Assembly: GCA_902494035.1 (NCBI GenBank)
Contig: CABURV010000041.1
Coordinates: 1-15,044 of the forward strand
Direction: 5' to 3'
From: an uncultured Collinsella sp.
GTDB lineage: Bacteria > Actinomycetota > Coriobacteriia > Coriobacteriales > Coriobacteriaceae
DNA: 15,044 nucleotides
Shown piece by piece: positions 12,384-15,044 of the stretch (positions within the stretch are counted from its first letter, which is position 1; each line of letters begins with the position of its first letter). The notes below the pieces were generated by a model. The model did not search any database, had not been told where the DNA came from, and saw only the letters and a program-made list of their open reading frames with translations. The translations under genes were made by a program, and so were the position numbers.

Positions 12384-12695
12384 ATGGCACTCAGCGAGAA
12401 AGACGTGCGCGGCATCGCCGAGTACGCAAAGATCGCACTGACCGATGACGAGCTCACCCAGATGACGTCCTACATGAACGACGCTGTCCAGATGCTCGAG
12501 CCCGTCCTGCAATATGACTTGCCCGACGTGGAGCCCACGTTCCATCCCATCGGAAGCCTGTCCAACGTGATGGGCGACGACCTGCGCGAGCCCGAGCGCG
12601 ACCTGCCGCTCGACGTCGCGCTCGAAAACGCCGGCAGCGCGCGCGACCGCTACTTCCGCGTGCCGTCCATTTTGGGAGAGGGGGAGAGCGAGTAA
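12384..12695 (+). CDS. gatC: Glutamyl/aspartyl-tRNA amidotransferase subunit C
   Basis: A 103-residue subunit of GatCAB, the enzyme that converts Glu-tRNA(Gln) and/or Asp-tRNA(Asn) to the amidated forms; GatC wraps around the GatA-GatB interface and stabilises the complex. The sequence has the family pattern: LSEKDVRGIAEYAKIALTDDEL at the start, a central LEPVLQYDLPDVEPTFHP, and a C-terminal DRYFRVPSIL. Length is normal. The ATG at 12384 is chosen because AAGGGAG (12372-12378) lies 5 bases upstream; an in-frame ATG at 12366 has no such site. The stop overlaps the gatA start by one base (TAATG at 12693-12697), so the genes are probably translated in step. Confidence 0.95.
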   Translation: MALSEKDVRGIAEYAKIALTDDELTQMTSYMNDAVQMLEPVLQYDLPDVEPTFHPIGSLSNVMGDDLREPERDLPLDVALENAGSARDRYFRVPSILGEGESE

Positions 12696-14209
12696 TGGCG
12701 CTAAGCTTCGATTCCCTTACCGCTGCCCAGATCGCCGCGGGCGTTGCCGCCGGCGACTTTACCGCTACCGAGGTGGCCCAGGCCTCCCTTGCCGCCATCG
12801 AGGCGCGCGAGGGCGGGGTCCAGGCATTCCTGCAGGTGGCGCCCGAGCTTGCGCTCGATGCCGCCGCGCGCGTGGATGCCGACCGTGCCGCAGGCAAGCC
12901 GCTGCCCCCGCTCGCGGGCGTGCCGCTGGCCATCAAGGACAACATGAACCTCGTGGGCACGCGCACCACCTGCGCTTCCCGCATGCTCGAGAACTACCAG
13001 AGCGTCTACACCGCCACCTGCGTCCAGCGCATGCTCGATGCCGGCTGCCTGCCCATGGGCAAGGCCAACATGGACGAGTTTGCCTTTGGCAGTTCCACCG
13101 AGAGCTCGGCGTTCCACCGCACCAACAACCCTTGGGATACCGAGCGCGTGCCCGGCGGCTCCTCGGGCGGCTCCGCTGCCGCCGTCGCCGCGGGCGAGGT
13201 CGCGCTCTCGCTGGGTTCGGACACCGGCGGCTCCATTCGCCAGCCGGCATCGCTGTGCGGCGTGGTGGGCTTTAAGCCCACGTATGGCGCCGTGAGCCGC
13301 TACGGCGTGGTTGCCTTTGGCTCGTCGCTCGACCAGGTGGGCCCCTTTGGCCGCACGGTCGAGGATGTCGCGCTGGCCATGAACGCGCTCACCGGTGCGG
13401 GCCACGATCCGTACGACTGCACCAGCCAGGATTGCGCCGTCGACTTTACCGAGCATCTCAATGACAGCATCGAGGGCAAGCGCGTGGGCATCATCCCCGC
13501 GTTTATGGAGGCCGAGGGCCTGACGCCCGAGGTCAAGGCCGCTGTTCAGCGCGCCGCCCAGGAGCTGCAGAACCAGGGTGCCGAGCTGGTCGAGGTCGAC
13601 CTGCCGCACCTGGATGCCGCCATCGCCGCCTACTACGTCATCGGCCCGGCCGAGGCGTTCTCCAACCTGGCCCGCTTCGACGGCATTCGCTACGGCTATC
13701 AGGAGGAGGGCTGCGCCAACCTGTCCGACCAGAGTTCGCTTTCGCGCGCCCACGGCTTTGGCGCCGAGGCCAAGCGCCGTCAGATGCTCGGTGCCTACCT
13801 GCTGAGCTCGGGCGTGTACGACAAGTACTACTACGCCGCGCAAAAGGCCCGCACGCTCATCACGCAGGACTACGACACCGCGTATGCCAAGGTGGACACC
13901 ATCCTCATGCCCACCTCGCCTCGCACGGCCTTTAAGTTTGGCGAGATTAGCGATCCCACGCAGATGTACCTCTCCGACCTGTACACCATCTCGCTCAACA
14001 TTTGCGGCAACGGTGGTATCTCGGTGCCGCTGGGCCTGGGCGAGGACAGCAAGCTGCCCGTTTCTGCCCAGCTGGTGGGTCCGGCCTTTAAGGACCGTCA
14101 GCTGCTCACGTTTGCCCGCGCCCTGGAGCGCGGCTTTGCCGATACCGCCACGGGTGCGCCCGCGCTTTCCGTCGCGCCCGATTTTGCCGGGAAGGGAGGC
14201 GAGCTGTAA
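12695..14209 (+). CDS. gatA: Glutamyl/aspartyl-tRNA amidotransferase subunit A
   Basis: A 504-residue amidase-signature protein that releases ammonia from glutamine for use by GatB. The catalytic Ser-cisSer-Lys triad is visible: Lys81 in PLAIKDNMN, Ser156 in the PGGSSGGSAAAVAAG signature, and Ser180 in SDTGGSIRQPAS, each shifted by two from the positions known in Staphylococcus aureus GatA. KPTYGAVSRYGVVAFGSSLDQVGPFGR and the late DTILMPTSP and GNGGISVPLGL segments are also as in the family. Length is as usual and nothing is missing. It overlaps gatC by one base and gatB by one base (TAATG at both joins), a tight three-gene operon. Confidence 0.97.
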   Translation: MALSFDSLTAAQIAAGVAAGDFTATEVAQASLAAIEAREGGVQAFLQVAPELALDAAARVDADRAAGKPLPPLAGVPLAIKDNMNLVGTRTTCASRMLENYQSVYTATCVQRMLDAGCLPMGKANMDEFAFGSSTESSAFHRTNNPWDTERVPGGSSGGSAAAVAAGEVALSLGSDTGGSIRQPASLCGVVGFKPTYGAVSRYGVVAFGSSLDQVGPFGRTVEDVALAMNALTGAGHDPYDCTSQDCAVDFTEHLNDSIEGKRVGIIPAFMEAEGLTPEVKAAVQRAAQELQNQGAELVEVDLPHLDAAIAAYYVIGPAEAFSNLARFDGIRYGYQEEGCANLSDQSSLSRAHGFGAEAKRRQMLGAYLLSSGVYDKYYYAAQKARTLITQDYDTAYAKVDTILMPTSPRTAFKFGEISDPTQMYLSDLYTISLNICGNGGISVPLGLGEDSKLPVSAQLVGPAFKDRQLLTFARALERGFADTATGAPALSVAPDFAGKGGEL

Positions 14210-15044
14210 TGAAGGAGCTTTCCGAGGTCCTGCAGGATTGGGAGGCCGTGATCGGCCTGGAGATCCATACCGAGCTCACCGCACTCGATACCAAGATGTT
14301 CTGCAACTGCAAGCTCAGCCACGATGACGAGCCCAACGCCAACGTGTGCCCGGTGTGCCTGGGCCTGCCCGGCGCCCTGCCGGTGCCCAACAAGCGCGCC
14401 ATCGAGAGCATCGTCAAGGCCGGTCTCGCCACCAACTGCGAGATTCAGCGTCACTCGATGTTCTACCGCAAGCACTACTTCTATCCCGATATGGCCAAGA
14501 ACTTCCAGACCACGCAGGGTCCGGTCGCCTTTGCCATGTACGGTCACCTGGACCTGGACGTGACCGGTCGCGGCGCCGCCGAGCGCCCCGACTGCGCGTT
14601 TGGCGAGGACGAGGCCCAGAGCCTGGCGAGCGCTTCGGCCAATGCCGAGGGCCTGTCCACGTCCATGACGTCGACCATGCGCGAGGGCAATCAGCGTGCC
14701 GGCCATCTGGCCAGCTATGATGCATCCAACCTGCAGATGCCCGAGCGTCGCAAGGACGGTTCCTACACCGTGCCCATCCGCATCCTGCGTATCCACATGG
14801 AGGAGGACGCCGCCAAGATGGTCCACGTGGGTGGCGCCGAGGGCCGCATTACCGCCGCGGCCGAGTCGCTCGTCGACTACAACCGCTGCGGCACGCCGCT
14901 CATCGAGCTCGTCACCGAGCCCGACCTGCGCACGCCCGAGGAGGCTCGCCTGTTTATGGAAAAGCTCCGTCGCATCTTTGTGACGCTGGGCATTTCGGAC
15001 TGCTCCATGGAGAAGGGCTCCATGCGCTGCGACGGCAATGTGTC
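14209..15044 (+). CDS. gatB: Glutamyl/aspartyl-tRNA amidotransferase subunit B (5' part)
   Basis: The first 278 codons of GatB, cut by the window end. GatB binds the misacylated tRNA, activates the side-chain carboxylate with ATP and transfers ammonia. The N-terminus has VIGLEIHTEL (14-23) and the four zinc-binding cysteines C32, C34, C47 and C50 (CNC...CPVC). MFYRKHYFYPD (84-94), RIHMEEDAAK and LIELVTEPDLRTPEEA are family motifs. Between DLDV and the SYTVPIRILRIHMEED strand, about residues 120-182 form an Ala/Ser-rich stretch with no match in the GatB proteins I know, where the usual linker is short. It starts at the ATG overlapping the gatA stop, with GAAGGGAGG (14191-14199) upstream. Confidence 0.95.
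   Translation, partial: MKELSEVLQDWEAVIGLEIHTELTALDTKMFCNCKLSHDDEPNANVCPVCLGLPGALPVPNKRAIESIVKAGLATNCEIQRHSMFYRKHYFYPDMAKNFQTTQGPVAFAMYGHLDLDVTGRGAAERPDCAFGEDEAQSLASASANAEGLSTSMTSTMREGNQRAGHLASYDASNLQMPERRKDGSYTVPIRILRIHMEEDAAKMVHVGGAEGRITAAAESLVDYNRCGTPLIELVTEPDLRTPEEARLFMEKLRRIFVTLGISDCSMEKGSMRCDGNV

Noticed and set aside
12701..13843. Long reverse-strand open frame (380 codons) opposite gatA
   Set aside because: It is a shadow of the strongly GC-biased codons of gatA; its product is Gly/Ala/Arg/His-rich without domains and has no ribosome binding site context.

Overview
The window looks like chromosome from a high-GC gut actinobacterium of the class Coriobacteriia, most likely Collinsella or a close relative. 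That placement is an inference from GC-rich codon choice, the gene families present, and small palindromic repeats built around a GGnCAGG core; no 16S or other marker is present. All supported genes lie on the + strand.

Layout: (1) 1-524, the 3' end of a family 1 glycoside hydrolase (6-phospho-beta-glucosidase type). (2) 798-2078, an MFS transporter with a structured leader. (3) 2286-3107, a Cof-type HAD phosphatase. These three genes are separated by palindromic repeats that sit just after stop codons. (4) 3154-3611, an AT-rich intergenic region rich in inverted repeats, with the likely promoter of a pilus locus. (5) 3612-12080, a sortase-assembled pilus locus: a 1101-aa tip/adhesin pilin (LPLSG), a 556-aa minor pilin (MPSTG) that overlaps it by 8 bases, a 577-aa backbone-type pilin (LPLTG), a strong terminator, a 50-aa membrane/basic small protein with its own hairpin terminator, and a class C sortase. 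(6) 12094-12203, two more palindromic repeats. (7) 12384-15044, gatC-gatA-gatB (tRNA-dependent amidotransferase) joined by TAATG stop/start overlaps; gatB runs off the window.

The pilins are exported by Sec, anchored in the membrane by their C-terminal sorting signals, and joined by the class C sortase into a covalent pilus; the large first subunit is the probable adhesive tip. The most notable signal is a run of nine G residues at codons 58-61 of the tip gene: gain or loss of one G gives a stop codon within about 12 codons, which is the layout of an ON/OFF phase-variation switch. Other points of interest are base-composition mosaicism inside the pilin genes, palindromic repeats that share a loop core but have different compensating arms and seem to supply -35 boxes to downstream genes, a small basic membrane protein between backbone and sortase, and an insertion of roughly 60 residues in GatB.
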